Assembly (NCBI RefSeq): GCF_003217295.1
Contig: NZ_QJTJ01000001.1
Coordinates: 1 to 64,000 of the forward strand
Reading direction: 5' to 3'
DNA length: 64,000 nt
Source: Ureibacillus chungkukjangi
Lineage (GTDB): Bacteria > Bacillota > Bacilli > Bacillales_A > Planococcaceae
How positions within the stretch are numbered: position 1 is the stretch's first letter; each line of letters opens with the position of its first letter. Under the pieces are notes generated by a model. The model saw only the letters and a program-made list of their open reading frames with translations. It was not told where the DNA came from and searched no databases. The translations under genes and the position numbers were made by a program. This document shows, piece after piece, positions 52,994-62,160 of this stretch.

Positions 52994-54670
52994 ATGCATC
53001 ATAAACCATTGAAATATTTAATCAGTCTTATATTACTTTGTTCGTTACTGTCTCCCTATACATATGTAACAAATACCGCTTTTGCATCTAGCGAGGAGTC
53101 AGATTTAGTCGTATCTGCGGATATACTTTATTTAAGAGAAGGACCAGGGTTATCTTATCCAGTTCTAACAACCTTAAAAAAGGGACAAGGCCTTACATTT
53201 ATTGAAAAGCAAGATGATTGGTATCATGTAAAAGCAAAGGATATGGAGGGCTGGGTAGCTTCCTGGCTTACATCTGCTACAAAGACTAATGATACTGCCT
53301 CATCAGATGACAACTCTCTTGAATCTAGTTCTATTATTTCACAAGTAGCTCATTTAAATTTACGTGCAGAACCATCTGTATCATCCCCTGTCTTAAGTCA
53401 ATTGAACACAGGTGACGAGGCACGGGTACTAAACAGTGAAGCTAATTGGGTTCAAATTTCATTTAACGGACAAATAGGATGGGTTTCTACAGACTATGTA
53501 ACGATTAAAAAGAATGAAACAAAAGAAGAAAGTGATTCGAGCAATAAAAGTAATTCAGCTACTGATGACGACAATGAAGTTAGCAGCTACACGGAAAAAG
53601 CAAATGTTAAAATTGACCCGAAGCTATTTACTATTGCTGTAGATGCCTTGAATATTCGAAAAAAGGCCGATTTATCCTCCAAAAAAATTGGTACAGCTAA
53701 AAAAGGTGAACAATATGAGGTTCTTGGAAGAGAAAATAATTGGGTAAAAATCCAGTATGGTAAAAAAGTAGGTTGGGTTTATAGCTTTTACGGAACATTT
53801 CATGTAAATGAAAAAATCACAGCAACTGCTGCTCCAAAAGAAGCAAAAGAAACAGATGAAACTACTAGCCCCTATGTAACTATCATTTATAATGGGACAA
53901 ATCTTCGAGAAGAGCCATCAACTTCTTCAAATGGTGTTGTTCATGTTAATGCAGGTGAAAAATATAAAGTACTTGCAACTGAAGGTGAATGGTACAAGGT
54001 AGAGGTTGATAAAAACACGATTGCTTATGTGGCAAACTGGGTTGTTTCTGTAGATTTTGACATTCAATCTATTTTGGATGATGAACAAGAACAACCGAAG
54101 ACCGAAGACCGTAAGAAAGGAACTTTAAAAGGCGTAACTCTTGTTATCGACCCCGGTCATGGGGGCAATGACAAAGGAACAACTGGTGTTCGCGGTACTA
54201 ATGAAAAGGATATTAACTTGAAAACAGTTGAGCTGTTGAAATCTAAATTACGCTCAGCTGGTGCTGAAGTTATTTTGACACGAGAGTCAGATGAATATGT
54301 TGACCTTCGAAAAAGGGTATCTATCTCCCATCAATATGCAGCTGATGCATTTATAAGTATCCATTATGATGCAACGGATGATAGCTCCATATCCGGATTT
54401 ACAACATATTACACAAATAGCTACCAACGTGAGCTAGCCGAATACGTTCATAACGGTCTTTCTAAAAAAGTAACGATACGAGATCGTGGTGTCCAACCAG
54501 GAAATTATTTAGTAACTCGCGAAAACAAACAAGCAGCCATCCTGATCGAGTTAGGTTATTTAAGCAATCCTAGTGAGGAAAGTGTAGTCACAACTGATTT
54601 TTATCGTGAGCAAGCAACACTAGGTATCTATCAAGGAATTTTAAATTACTTTGATGCACAATTGAACTAA
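52994..54670 (+). CDS. yrvJ: N-acetylmuramoyl-L-alanine amidase with four SH3b domains
   Basis: A 558-residue secreted cell-wall hydrolase that cuts the amide between muramic acid and the stem peptide. It has a signal peptide with AFA-S cleavage near residue 31, four bacterial SH3 domains (about 38-93, 113-171, 212-272 and 293-354; each has LNLR/LYLREGP-type and GWV motifs) joined by Ser/Thr-rich linkers, and a C-terminal amidase_3 domain (~380-555). Zinc ligands and catalytic residues visible: His389 (DPGHGG), Glu404, His457 (SIHYDA) and Glu519 (IELGYLSN). In B. subtilis yrvJ has the same place, next to dtd. Confidence 0.93.
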   Translation: MHHKPLKYLISLILLCSLLSPYTYVTNTAFASSEESDLVVSADILYLREGPGLSYPVLTTLKKGQGLTFIEKQDDWYHVKAKDMEGWVASWLTSATKTNDTASSDDNSLESSSIISQVAHLNLRAEPSVSSPVLSQLNTGDEARVLNSEANWVQISFNGQIGWVSTDYVTIKKNETKEESDSSNKSNSATDDDNEVSSYTEKANVKIDPKLFTIAVDALNIRKKADLSSKKIGTAKKGEQYEVLGRENNWVKIQYGKKVGWVYSFYGTFHVNEKITATAAPKEAKETDETTSPYVTIIYNGTNLREEPSTSSNGVVHVNAGEKYKVLATEGEWYKVEVDKNTIAYVANWVVSVDFDIQSILDDEQEQPKTEDRKKGTLKGVTLVIDPGHGGNDKGTTGVRGTNEKDINLKTVELLKSKLRSAGAEVILTRESDEYVDLRKRVSISHQYAADAFISIHYDATDDSSISGFTTYYTNSYQRELAEYVHNGLSKKVTIRDRGVQPGNYLVTRENKQAAILIELGYLSNPSEESVVTTDFYREQATLGIYQGILNYFDAQLN

Positions 54671-54675
54671 TACAA

Positions 54676-54720
54676 AAAGAGGCTCCCTAAACATCAAGTT
54701 TGTTTAGAAAGCCCTTTTTT
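54676..54720 (+). terminator. Terminator after the amidase
   Basis: AGGCT-xx-CCTAAACA pairs with TGTTTAG-xx-AGCCC around a short loop, followed by six T on the plus strand. It faces the convergent dtd. Confidence 0.75.
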
Positions 54721-54722
54721 AT

Positions 54723-55175
54723 TTACTCTTTTGCTTTTGATTCTACTATTATCGTCACCGGGCCATCATTAACTAAAGAGACGTCCATCATTGCTCCAAA
54801 AACACCTGTCTCTACCTTTAGACCATAAGTAGATTTTAACTCCTCATTAAACGCTTCCCATAATGGAAGAGCCTTTTCAGGTCTTGCAGCTTCAATAAAA
54901 CTTGGTCTTCTTCCTTTTCTTGTATCGGCATATAAAGTGAATTGCGATACAGAAAGGATTTCTCCACCATGCTCTACGATAGAACGGTTCATCTTTCCTT
55001 CTTCGTCTTCCCACAGTCTAAGCTCTGCAACTTTTTTTGCAACATATCGTACATCTTCAAGTGTGTCTTCATGAGTTAGTCCAACTAATAAGACATAGCC
55101 TGAATCAATTGCACCTGTTACTTGTCCATCAACAGTTACAGATGCTTGCTTACTTCTTTGTATAACTACTCGCAT
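54723..55175 (-). CDS. dtd: D-aminoacyl-tRNA deacylase
   Basis: Dtd removes D-amino acids (and glycine from mischarged tRNA-Ala) from tRNA. The 150-residue protein has [13 protein letters not shown] at the N-terminus, the catalytic [17 protein letters not shown] and the chirality motif GPVT in [11 protein letters not shown]. It follows relA by 18 bases, the same relA-dtd pairing as B. subtilis. Confidence 0.96.
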   Translation of the reverse strand: MRVVIQRSKQASVTVDGQVTGAIDSGYVLLVGLTHEDTLEDVRYVAKKVAELRLWEDEEGKMNRSIVEHGGEILSVSQFTLYADTRKGRRPSFIEAARPEKALPLWEAFNEELKSTYGLKVETGVFGAMMDVSLVNDGPVTIIVESKAKE

Positions 55176-55193
55176 AAATTTACCTCGTGCTTC

Positions 55194-57392
55194 TTAATTT
55201 ATTACGCGTTGTACCGAATATATATCTGGCAGCTGCTTTATTCTTTCTACCACTTTGTGTAAACCGGATATATTTGAAATCGAAATCGTTAAATGAATTG
55301 TAGCAATTTTATCGTGATCTGCACGTCCTGTTACTGCTAAAATATTTGTTTTAGCCTCACTTACAGCGTGCATAACATCATTTAATATTCCTGGACGATC
55401 AAACGCAGAAATTTCAATATCAACTGGATACTCTTTTCGAATCGGTGTTTCACCATGCTCCCACTCTACTTCGATTAAGCGATCGGTATTTTCACCTTCT
55501 TGAATGTTTGGACAATCCGCGCGATGCACAGATACTCCGCGTCCTTTTGTTATAAACCCAACAATTTCATCTCCAGGAACTGGTGTACAGCAGCGTGATA
55601 AACGGATAAGTAGATTATCAATGCCTTTTACGATTACGCCTGATTCCGTACGACGTTTTTTCGCTTGATTGTTTTGCATTTCCTTAACAATCTTCTCTAA
55701 GGCTTCTTCCTTTTCACGTTCTTTTCGTTTCTTCTCTGCCAAGCGGTTAACAATTTGTTGAGCGGTTATACCACCTACGCCAACTGCCGCGTATAAGTCT
55801 TCTTCATTTGTATAGTTAAGCTTATCGAGAACTCGTTTAATATTTTCTGAGGAAAGGACTTCTTTTGCATCGAAATCCTGAGACTTAATTTCTTTTTCGA
55901 TTAAATCCTTACCTTTTAGGATATTATCTTCACGTAAATGCTTCTTGAAGAATTGTTTGATTTTGTTTTTTGCTTGAGAGCTTTGTGCTAATTTCAACCA
56001 ATCTCGACTTGGCCCAAAGGATTGCTTCGACGTTAAAATCTCGATGATATCCCCTGTTTTTAAAGGTGTATCTAACGGAACCATTTTCCCATTCACTTTT
56101 GCACCAATTGTTCGATTCCCTACTTCTGAATGGACACGATATGCAAAGTCAATTGGTACTGAGCCTGATGGTAATTCAATAACTTCCCCTTTTGGTGTAA
56201 ACACGTAAACCATATCAGAAAATAAATCGAATTTTAAGGATTCCATAAATTCCTCTGCATTCGAAGACTCATTTTGGAACTCTAAAATTTCACGGAACCA
56301 AGTTAGTTTTTGATCGATCGTTTCTTTTTCACCGTGAATCGATTTACCTTCCTTGTATGCCCAGTGTGCTGCAATTCCGTACTCAGCAATCTGATGCATA
56401 TCACGCGTTCTAATTTGTACCTCCAAAGGATCCCCAAATGGTCCAATGACTGTAGTGTGAAGTGATTGATATAGGTTTTGTTTTGGCATTGCTATATAAT
56501 CCTTAAAGCGACCAGGCATTGGCTTCCATAGAGTATGTACAATTCCAAGTACAGCGTAACAGTCTTTAATGCTGCCTACTAGCACACGTACAGCTAATAG
56601 ATCATAGATTTCGTTGAATTGTTTATTTTGTAAAACCATTTTTCGATAGATGCTATAGATGTGCTTAGGACGACCTGAGATATCTGCTTCAATCTCGACA
56701 TCTCCTAATTGTGACTTTACTTCACGCATAACATTATCTAAATAGGCTTCGCGTTCGACACGTTTTCTTTTCATTAAACTAACAATGCGGTAATATTGTT
56801 GAGGATTTAAATATCTTAAGGCAGTATCTTCTAACTCCCATTTTACTTTTGAAATTCCAAGGCGATGAGCAAGTGGTGCGAAAATTTCTAAGGTTTCATT
56901 TGAAATACGTCTTTGCTTCTCTGCAGAAAGATGCTTAAGCGTACGCATATTATGGAGACGGTCAGCAAGTTTGATTAAAATAACACGGATATCCTGTGCC
57001 ATGGCAACAAACATTTTTCGATGGGTTTCGGCTTGTTGTTCTTTTTTAGAAAGATATTTAATTTTCTCAAGCTTTGTTACCCCGTCCACTAGCATTGCAA
57101 CTTCTTCACTAAATTCATTCACTAAATCTTCTCGAGTGACTGTTGTATCTTCTACGACATCATGAAGAAAACCAGCAGCAACGGTATCTGGATCCATTTG
57201 AAGTTCCGCTAATATCCCAGCAACTTGTATAGGATGTATGATATAGGGTTCCCCTGAACTACGTAATTGTTCTTTATGTGCTTCATTTGCTACTTCGTAA
57301 GCTTTCTTTACAAAGGCAACATGTTCATCATTCATATATGCTTTGACTAGCGCGAATACGTCTTCGGGCGTCAATATTTGCTCTTTCGCCAT
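55194..57392 (-). CDS. relA: (p)ppGpp synthetase/hydrolase RelA
   Basis: RelA is the bifunctional stringent-response enzyme. The 732-residue protein has an intact N-terminal HD hydrolase domain (H53 and H77-D78 in HDVVEDT), the synthetase domain (~235-350; [35 protein letters not shown]), a TGS domain (~390-455; [16 protein letters not shown]), a zinc-finger-like [12 protein letters not shown] region and a C-terminal ACT domain. Both catalytic halves look competent. AAGGTGG lies before the ATG. Confidence 0.97.
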   Translation of the reverse strand: MAKEQILTPEDVFALVKAYMNDEHVAFVKKAYEVANEAHKEQLRSSGEPYIIHPIQVAGILAELQMDPDTVAAGFLHDVVEDTTVTREDLVNEFSEEVAMLVDGVTKLEKIKYLSKKEQQAETHRKMFVAMAQDIRVILIKLADRLHNMRTLKHLSAEKQRRISNETLEIFAPLAHRLGISKVKWELEDTALRYLNPQQYYRIVSLMKRKRVEREAYLDNVMREVKSQLGDVEIEADISGRPKHIYSIYRKMVLQNKQFNEIYDLLAVRVLVGSIKDCYAVLGIVHTLWKPMPGRFKDYIAMPKQNLYQSLHTTVIGPFGDPLEVQIRTRDMHQIAEYGIAAHWAYKEGKSIHGEKETIDQKLTWFREILEFQNESSNAEEFMESLKFDLFSDMVYVFTPKGEVIELPSGSVPIDFAYRVHSEVGNRTIGAKVNGKMVPLDTPLKTGDIIEILTSKQSFGPSRDWLKLAQSSQAKNKIKQFFKKHLREDNILKGKDLIEKEIKSQDFDAKEVLSSENIKRVLDKLNYTNEEDLYAAVGVGGITAQQIVNRLAEKKRKEREKEEALEKIVKEMQNNQAKKRRTESGVIVKGIDNLLIRLSRCCTPVPGDEIVGFITKGRGVSVHRADCPNIQEGENTDRLIEVEWEHGETPIRKEYPVDIEISAFDRPGILNDVMHAVSEAKTNILAVTGRADHDKIATIHLTISISNISGLHKVVERIKQLPDIYSVQRVIN

Positions 57393-57440
57393 TTGTTGTC
57401 CACCTTGCTAAAAATTTTTCGATTAGGATATATAGTTACA

Positions 57441-57470
57441 ATTGTATAAAATATTTGTACATGCTGTAAA
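57441..57470 (-). promoter_or_regulatory. Candidate promoter of relA-dtd
   Basis: On the minus strand TTTACA (57470-57465) is followed after 18 bases by TACAAT (57446-57441); a 16-base spacing to TATACA is an alternative. The -10 is about 50 bases before the relA start codon. Confidence 0.45.
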
Positions 57471-57555
57471 GGCACGTCGGCAATTACTTTATAAAATATG
57501 GCTATTTTTATTTTTTTTTGTAGAAAAACTGGTAAAAACTTAATATTCATGTACG

Positions 57556-57599
57556 AAAAAGAAGCTGTCTCATGGATTTTGAGACAACTCTTTTTTCTT
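57556..57599. terminator. Terminator after the glycosyltransferase
   Basis: An 11-13-pair stem with TGTCTCA/TGAGACA core and T runs on both strands. It overlaps the glycosyltransferase stop and separates it from relA. Confidence 0.85.
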
Positions 57600-58881
57600 A
57601 TTGAACCTCATCGATAGACTTAACAACAGTATGAGGAATTTGTTTCCATTCAACTTCCTTAAATAAGGCTACAATTGAAATTGGAATATAGGTCATCATG
57701 AAGAAAGGGAATGTAAAGGAATAGACAATTTTCTTCCACCCCGCACAATGAATTCTATTCCATTCAGTAATGGTAGTCATTAAAGCCATAAATAGCATAA
57801 TACTATAATACATCCCTATAGATTGCAGCATGAGGAGAGTAGTATCACCAATACTTTCTTTCTCAAAAATACCTATCAAGACTGCTATATAAAACAATCC
57901 ATTAACTAATATTGAGAAATTAGTAAGTATCATAGCTGGCATTATTGTCATCGTCATATCAAAGCACGAAAAACTGTTATGCTTTCGATTAAAAATACAT
58001 CGCATTAAATCTTTACCATAATTCGATAAAACTTGATAAAATCCTTTTGCCCAACGTAATCTTTGGTGCCAGGAGTGTTTAAATGTTACTGGTTGTTCAT
58101 CATAAAAAACTGCCTCTGAACAATACCCTATTTTAACTCCATTCAGAATTTGAAAAATAGAAAATTCTATATCCTCTGTTAGTAGATGATGAATCCACCC
58201 ACCATTCTTTTTTATTATGTCGGAATGTACTAAAAATCCAGTTCCAGAAACTGCACAGCTAGCATTTAACTTCATCCTCGGCAGGTTCAAATATTCTGCT
58301 TCATGTAAAAACCAAAGAGCATAGCCAGCAGTAATCCAATTTTGATCGAAGTTTTTAGAATTCCGATAGCTTGTTACAACCTGATAGCCTTGATTGAAGG
58401 TTTGATTCATATTAAGAATATAGTTTTCATCTAGTAAATTATCTGCATCAAAAATAAAATACCCATCATATTTTTTTGAAGAAAATTCGTTATTTATAAT
58501 CTTGAACATAAAATCAAGTGCATAGCCTTTGCCAATTTTATGGTTATTAAATCGTTCTCGTACGATTGCGCCTACTCGTTTTGCTACATCAGCCGTTTTA
58601 TCTGTACAATTATCAGCAATAACAAAAATATCAACATATTCTTGAGGATAATTTTGTTTTCGAATACTTTTGATCAATTCTCCTATTACAAGCTCTTCAT
58701 TTCTTGCTGCAATGATTACTGCATATTTGTTTAACCGTGCATCTTTTGGCAAGTATTTTTTATCTCTTTTACTCTTAAAAGCCACAAGCATATAGATAAA
58801 CTGATATGAGTAAAGCAATAAAAAAACTAGAAATGTGACCATATTAAAATGCTGCAGAAACGATGATACAAAAGAATCCAA
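57598..58881 (-). CDS. Membrane glycosyltransferase family 2 (processive-type)
   Basis: A 427-residue membrane protein with one N-terminal helix (~14-34), a cytosolic GT-A domain (~50-290) and three to four C-terminal helices. It has the D,D,D,QxxRW set of processive family 2 enzymes: VIADNCTD, FDADN (145-147 DAD), LLTED (235-237) and QRLRW (273-277). The layout resembles synthases of surface polysaccharides such as poly-N-acetylglucosamine, but the sugar cannot be predicted. It has no partner gene (no deacetylase or cyclic-di-GMP domain nearby) and its own terminator. B. subtilis has no gene between relA and apt, so this is an insertion. Confidence 0.85.
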   Translation of the reverse strand: MDSFVSSFLQHFNMVTFLVFLLLYSYQFIYMLVAFKSKRDKKYLPKDARLNKYAVIIAARNEELVIGELIKSIRKQNYPQEYVDIFVIADNCTDKTADVAKRVGAIVRERFNNHKIGKGYALDFMFKIINNEFSSKKYDGYFIFDADNLLDENYILNMNQTFNQGYQVVTSYRNSKNFDQNWITAGYALWFLHEAEYLNLPRMKLNASCAVSGTGFLVHSDIIKKNGGWIHHLLTEDIEFSIFQILNGVKIGYCSEAVFYDEQPVTFKHSWHQRLRWAKGFYQVLSNYGKDLMRCIFNRKHNSFSCFDMTMTIMPAMILTNFSILVNGLFYIAVLIGIFEKESIGDTTLLMLQSIGMYYSIMLFMALMTTITEWNRIHCAGWKKIVYSFTFPFFMMTYIPISIVALFKEVEWKQIPHTVVKSIDEVQ

Positions 58882-59032
58882 GGTGCAACCTCCATGACAT
58901 CAATTTTATACTTCTAATATTATTCCCATTCAAATTGTTATTATATACCACTTTTACTAATATTAGATAAAGCCAATATTAATCTAGCGTAAAATAATTG
59001 TAATTAAAATCCCAGGCAAAAGTCGAAATCCA

Positions 59033-59075
59033 AAATAAAAAAGCTGCTTAAAAGTTTTTACACTTTTAAACAGCT
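59033..59075 (-). terminator. Terminator after apt
   Basis: AGCTG-x-TTAAAAGT and ACTTTTAA-x-CAGCT pair on the minus strand, followed by TTTTTTATTTT. Confidence 0.85.
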
Positions 59076-59086
59076 CTTACTTAGAA

Positions 59087-59599
59087 TTAGTATTGGATTA
59101 AAGTTTTTACTGGATAATTCCCAATTTTTTCGCGACCATTTAATTCATTTAATTCAATGATAAATGCACAACCCGCTACTTCTCCGCCTAATTTTTCAAT
59201 TAACTGGATTGTAGCGTCAACTGTACCACCAGTTGCTAATAAGTCATCCACGATTAAAACTTTTTGTCCTGGCTTGATAGCATCCATATGCATTGTTAAC
59301 ACGTCTTGTCCATATTCTAGACCGTATTCTACACGTACAACCTCACGAGGTAATTTTCCCTCTTTACGAACAGGTGCAAAACCAATCTCAAGTGCATAAG
59401 CTACTGGGCAGCCAATGATGAAACCGCGAGCTTCAGGACCTACGATAATCTCTGCCCCTACTTCTTTTGCGAATTCCACGATTTTGTCTGTAGCATATTT
59501 AAATGCTGGCCCATTATCCATAATTGTTGTGATATCCTTGAAGCTAATACCTTCTTTTGGCCAGTTTTCTACAGTTGTTACATATTGTGTTAAATCCAT
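59087..59599 (-). CDS. apt: Adenine phosphoribosyltransferase
   Basis: Apt salvages adenine to AMP using PRPP. The 170-residue enzyme has the PRPP-binding signature [13 protein letters not shown] (~residues 115-127), [10 protein letters not shown] and the flexible-loop RKEGKLP. Length is normal. It follows recJ with a 17-base gap, the usual recJ-apt-relA order, though a glycosyltransferase now separates it from relA. Confidence 0.97.
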   Translation of the reverse strand: MDLTQYVTTVENWPKEGISFKDITTIMDNGPAFKYATDKIVEFAKEVGAEIIVGPEARGFIIGCPVAYALEIGFAPVRKEGKLPREVVRVEYGLEYGQDVLTMHMDAIKPGQKVLIVDDLLATGGTVDATIQLIEKLGGEVAGCAFIIELNELNGREKIGNYPVKTLIQY

Positions 59600-59615
59600 T
59601 ACTAATTTGTCCTCC

Positions 59616-61949
59616 TTAGGAATAGTTATATTCCCTCATTCGTTCATTAAACCATTGTTTTAGTTCTATATATGGTGCATACAAAAGTTGTTGTTCCAAT
59701 TCAATCTGTTCCACTCTTTGTTTATAAACTCTAGCTTCAGTTAGAGATCGTTTTGGCACATTACTATTTACTGTTGTCAGACCATTTTCTATTGTAACAA
59801 AACCTAGCTCAAAAAACACGTTTGTCATAAATTTTATTATTTCAACATTTAAACCGATATGCTTAGCCAATTTTTCGATATGCATCTGCAGGTTAAAATT
59901 AGGACGTTTTTTCAAAAAGCCGTAATACCAACTAAAATGCTCCCTAGTCGGCATACCATTGAAATATTTAGACTCTGGTGTATAAAAGACTGCATATATT
60001 CGTTGCGGCTTAGCTTGTTCAATCAATTTCTCTAAAGTTTGTGCACTTTTAGGCAAATCTAATAGCACAATATTAGAAGAAAGATTTTTCATATCTTCTT
60101 CATTCGTTACTAGATGGATTGGATTTGTAAATTGCTCCTCAAATGCCTGTAAAGTTGATTGTTGGAAGGCAATCAAGTCGCAATCCTTCTGAGGCAGATT
60201 GTTACTCCATTTTTGAGCTTGATTTTTCCCTCTGTAATCATATAGCTGCCACTCATTTGTTTGAACATCTGTAATCATTAATTGAGGCTTTTTCTTTCCT
60301 TGCCATTCATTAATTTGCAAATCTCCAACAAACGAGAGGTTCACTCCATAGGTAATTTCGTCATACAAGTGTCCTTTACTAAAACCGATTGCATCGATAA
60401 AGCCATGTGCATCTTCTAGCTCTAGCTTTAAATGGTTTTCACCGGCTCCAATTTTTCGCATAGAACGTACCTGCACATCCTGTAAGGCGTAAACAGGCTT
60501 TGCAAAACCAGTTCCAAATGGACCAAGCTTTTTTATTTCCTCAATTGCATCCACAGTGACTTCACTTATATCTACTGGTACATCTATAGAAAGCTTTGGT
60601 GTAAGCATCTCATCTGTTAGACATTCCAATGCTTGCTGATGAAGACAGCTGCGTATTTCATCGACATTCTCCAATGCAAAGGTCATACCAGCTGCCATTG
60701 GATGCCCCCCAAAAGAGGTGAGTATTTCTCGGTTTTTCGAAAGCTCTCGGTATAAGTGGAAGCCTTCGATACTACGACCAGACCCCTTTGCCGTTCCTTT
60801 TTCCGGGTCCAGTGATAGTACTATTGTAGGTCGATAATACTTTTCCACTAAGCGCGAAGCAACAATCCCGATAACACCCGGATTCCAGCCTTCTTTAGCG
60901 ATGACTAAAACAAGGGAATTTGAAATTGTAGAATCATTTTCAATCATTTCTATAGCTTGTTCAGTAATAGTATTTACAATTTCTTTTCGTTCAACATTTT
61001 TTTGATTTAATAGTTTTGCTCCTGTTGTAGCGTCTAAATCATTATCACTCATTAAAAAGGCAACACCAGGATCTGCATCTCCTAATCTACCAATAGCATT
61101 TAGTCGTGGTGCAAAATAGAAGCCAATTGCATCTTCATCAATCTCTTGCTGTTTTACGCTCGTTACCTCACACAAAGCACGTACCCAAGGGTTATTAGTT
61201 GTTTTTAATTGCTTTATTCCCTGCTGTACAATATATCGATTTTCCCCTTCAAGTGGTACTAAGTCCGCCACAGTCCCAATAGCTGCAAACTCGTACAAAT
61301 GATCTGGGACTTCTCCGTATAGTGCATGGGCTAATTTAAAGGCAACCCCTACCCCGGCTAGTTCTCCGAAAGGATAGTGTCCTTCAGGTACTCTAGGATG
61401 GATGATTACATCAGCTGGTGGCAATACTTCCCCCGCTTCATGGTGATCGGTAATGATAACGTCCATTCCAAGCTCTTTAGCCACTCGGACAGGTTCAATT
61501 CCACTAATTCCATTATCAACTGTAATAATTAATTGGACACCATCATTGTATGCTTTTCTAAATAACTCTTCATTTGGTCCATAGCCATGTGAAAAACGAT
61601 TAGGAATACAAAATTCTACATCGGCTCCTAGATCCAGTAATACATTCATCATCACTGTGGTACTAGTAATTCCGTCGGCATCATAGTCCCCGTAAACAAG
61701 TATTTTCTCGCCATTGTTCAAAGCTTCTTCAATACGTTCTACAGCTTCTTTCATACCGTTTAATAGATATGGGTCATGAAGATTTGAACTATCCATATTG
61801 ATGATTTTTTGAGCTTTTTCAACAGTTGTGTAGCCTCTTGCTGCTAAGATTTTCGCTGCTAGCGATGATATATTTAATTCTTTTTGTAGTTGTTTGATTA
61901 AATCTTCGTTCGGTTGCTCGACAACCCATTTTTTAGTTGATTGTATCAT
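59616..61949 (-). CDS. recJ: Single-stranded-DNA exonuclease RecJ
   Basis: RecJ is a 5'-3' ssDNA exonuclease in recombination and repair. The 777-residue protein has the DHH core with DYDADGITS (88-96) and TDHHEAG (167-173), the DHHA1 domain with [10 protein letters not shown], an OB domain, and the extra C-terminal region (~570-777) typical of the longer Firmicutes enzymes (B. subtilis 786). A TATAAT -10 lies upstream (61977-61972) without a good -35. It follows secDF, with a terminator between. Confidence 0.96.
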   Translation of the reverse strand: MIQSTKKWVVEQPNEDLIKQLQKELNISSLAAKILAARGYTTVEKAQKIINMDSSNLHDPYLLNGMKEAVERIEEALNNGEKILVYGDYDADGITSTTVMMNVLLDLGADVEFCIPNRFSHGYGPNEELFRKAYNDGVQLIITVDNGISGIEPVRVAKELGMDVIITDHHEAGEVLPPADVIIHPRVPEGHYPFGELAGVGVAFKLAHALYGEVPDHLYEFAAIGTVADLVPLEGENRYIVQQGIKQLKTTNNPWVRALCEVTSVKQQEIDEDAIGFYFAPRLNAIGRLGDADPGVAFLMSDNDLDATTGAKLLNQKNVERKEIVNTITEQAIEMIENDSTISNSLVLVIAKEGWNPGVIGIVASRLVEKYYRPTIVLSLDPEKGTAKGSGRSIEGFHLYRELSKNREILTSFGGHPMAAGMTFALENVDEIRSCLHQQALECLTDEMLTPKLSIDVPVDISEVTVDAIEEIKKLGPFGTGFAKPVYALQDVQVRSMRKIGAGENHLKLELEDAHGFIDAIGFSKGHLYDEITYGVNLSFVGDLQINEWQGKKKPQLMITDVQTNEWQLYDYRGKNQAQKWSNNLPQKDCDLIAFQQSTLQAFEEQFTNPIHLVTNEEDMKNLSSNIVLLDLPKSAQTLEKLIEQAKPQRIYAVFYTPESKYFNGMPTREHFSWYYGFLKKRPNFNLQMHIEKLAKHIGLNVEIIKFMTNVFFELGFVTIENGLTTVNSNVPKRSLTEARVYKQRVEQIELEQQLLYAPYIELKQWFNERMREYNYS

Positions 61950-62094
61950 TTACTCACTTCCTCAAGTTCTCATTATACCGAAAATCCATGTGAACTTCTA
62001 ATCTATAAAAATAGATTAATTGAGTAATTTTTACTGTTAGGAGAAGTTAATAGATAAATCTTGTGCCCATATTTACAAAGCAATAATATTTCAT

Positions 62095-62139
62095 ATAAAA
62101 AAAGACAAAGTGCAGAAGTTAAAAAGTACTTTGTCTTTA
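62095..62139 (-). terminator. Terminator after secDF
   Basis: AAAGACAAAGT and ACTTTGTCTTT pair around a ~22-base partly paired loop, with seven T on the minus strand. Confidence 0.8.
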
Positions 62140-62160
62140 ATGTTCTAAATTAAATGTTTA

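Noticed and set aside
52994-53090. Lipoprotein signal in the amidase (LLC near residue 16)
   Set aside because: The residue before Cys is Leu, not Gly, Ala or Ser, and a better signal peptidase I site (AFA-S) lies at 31-32.
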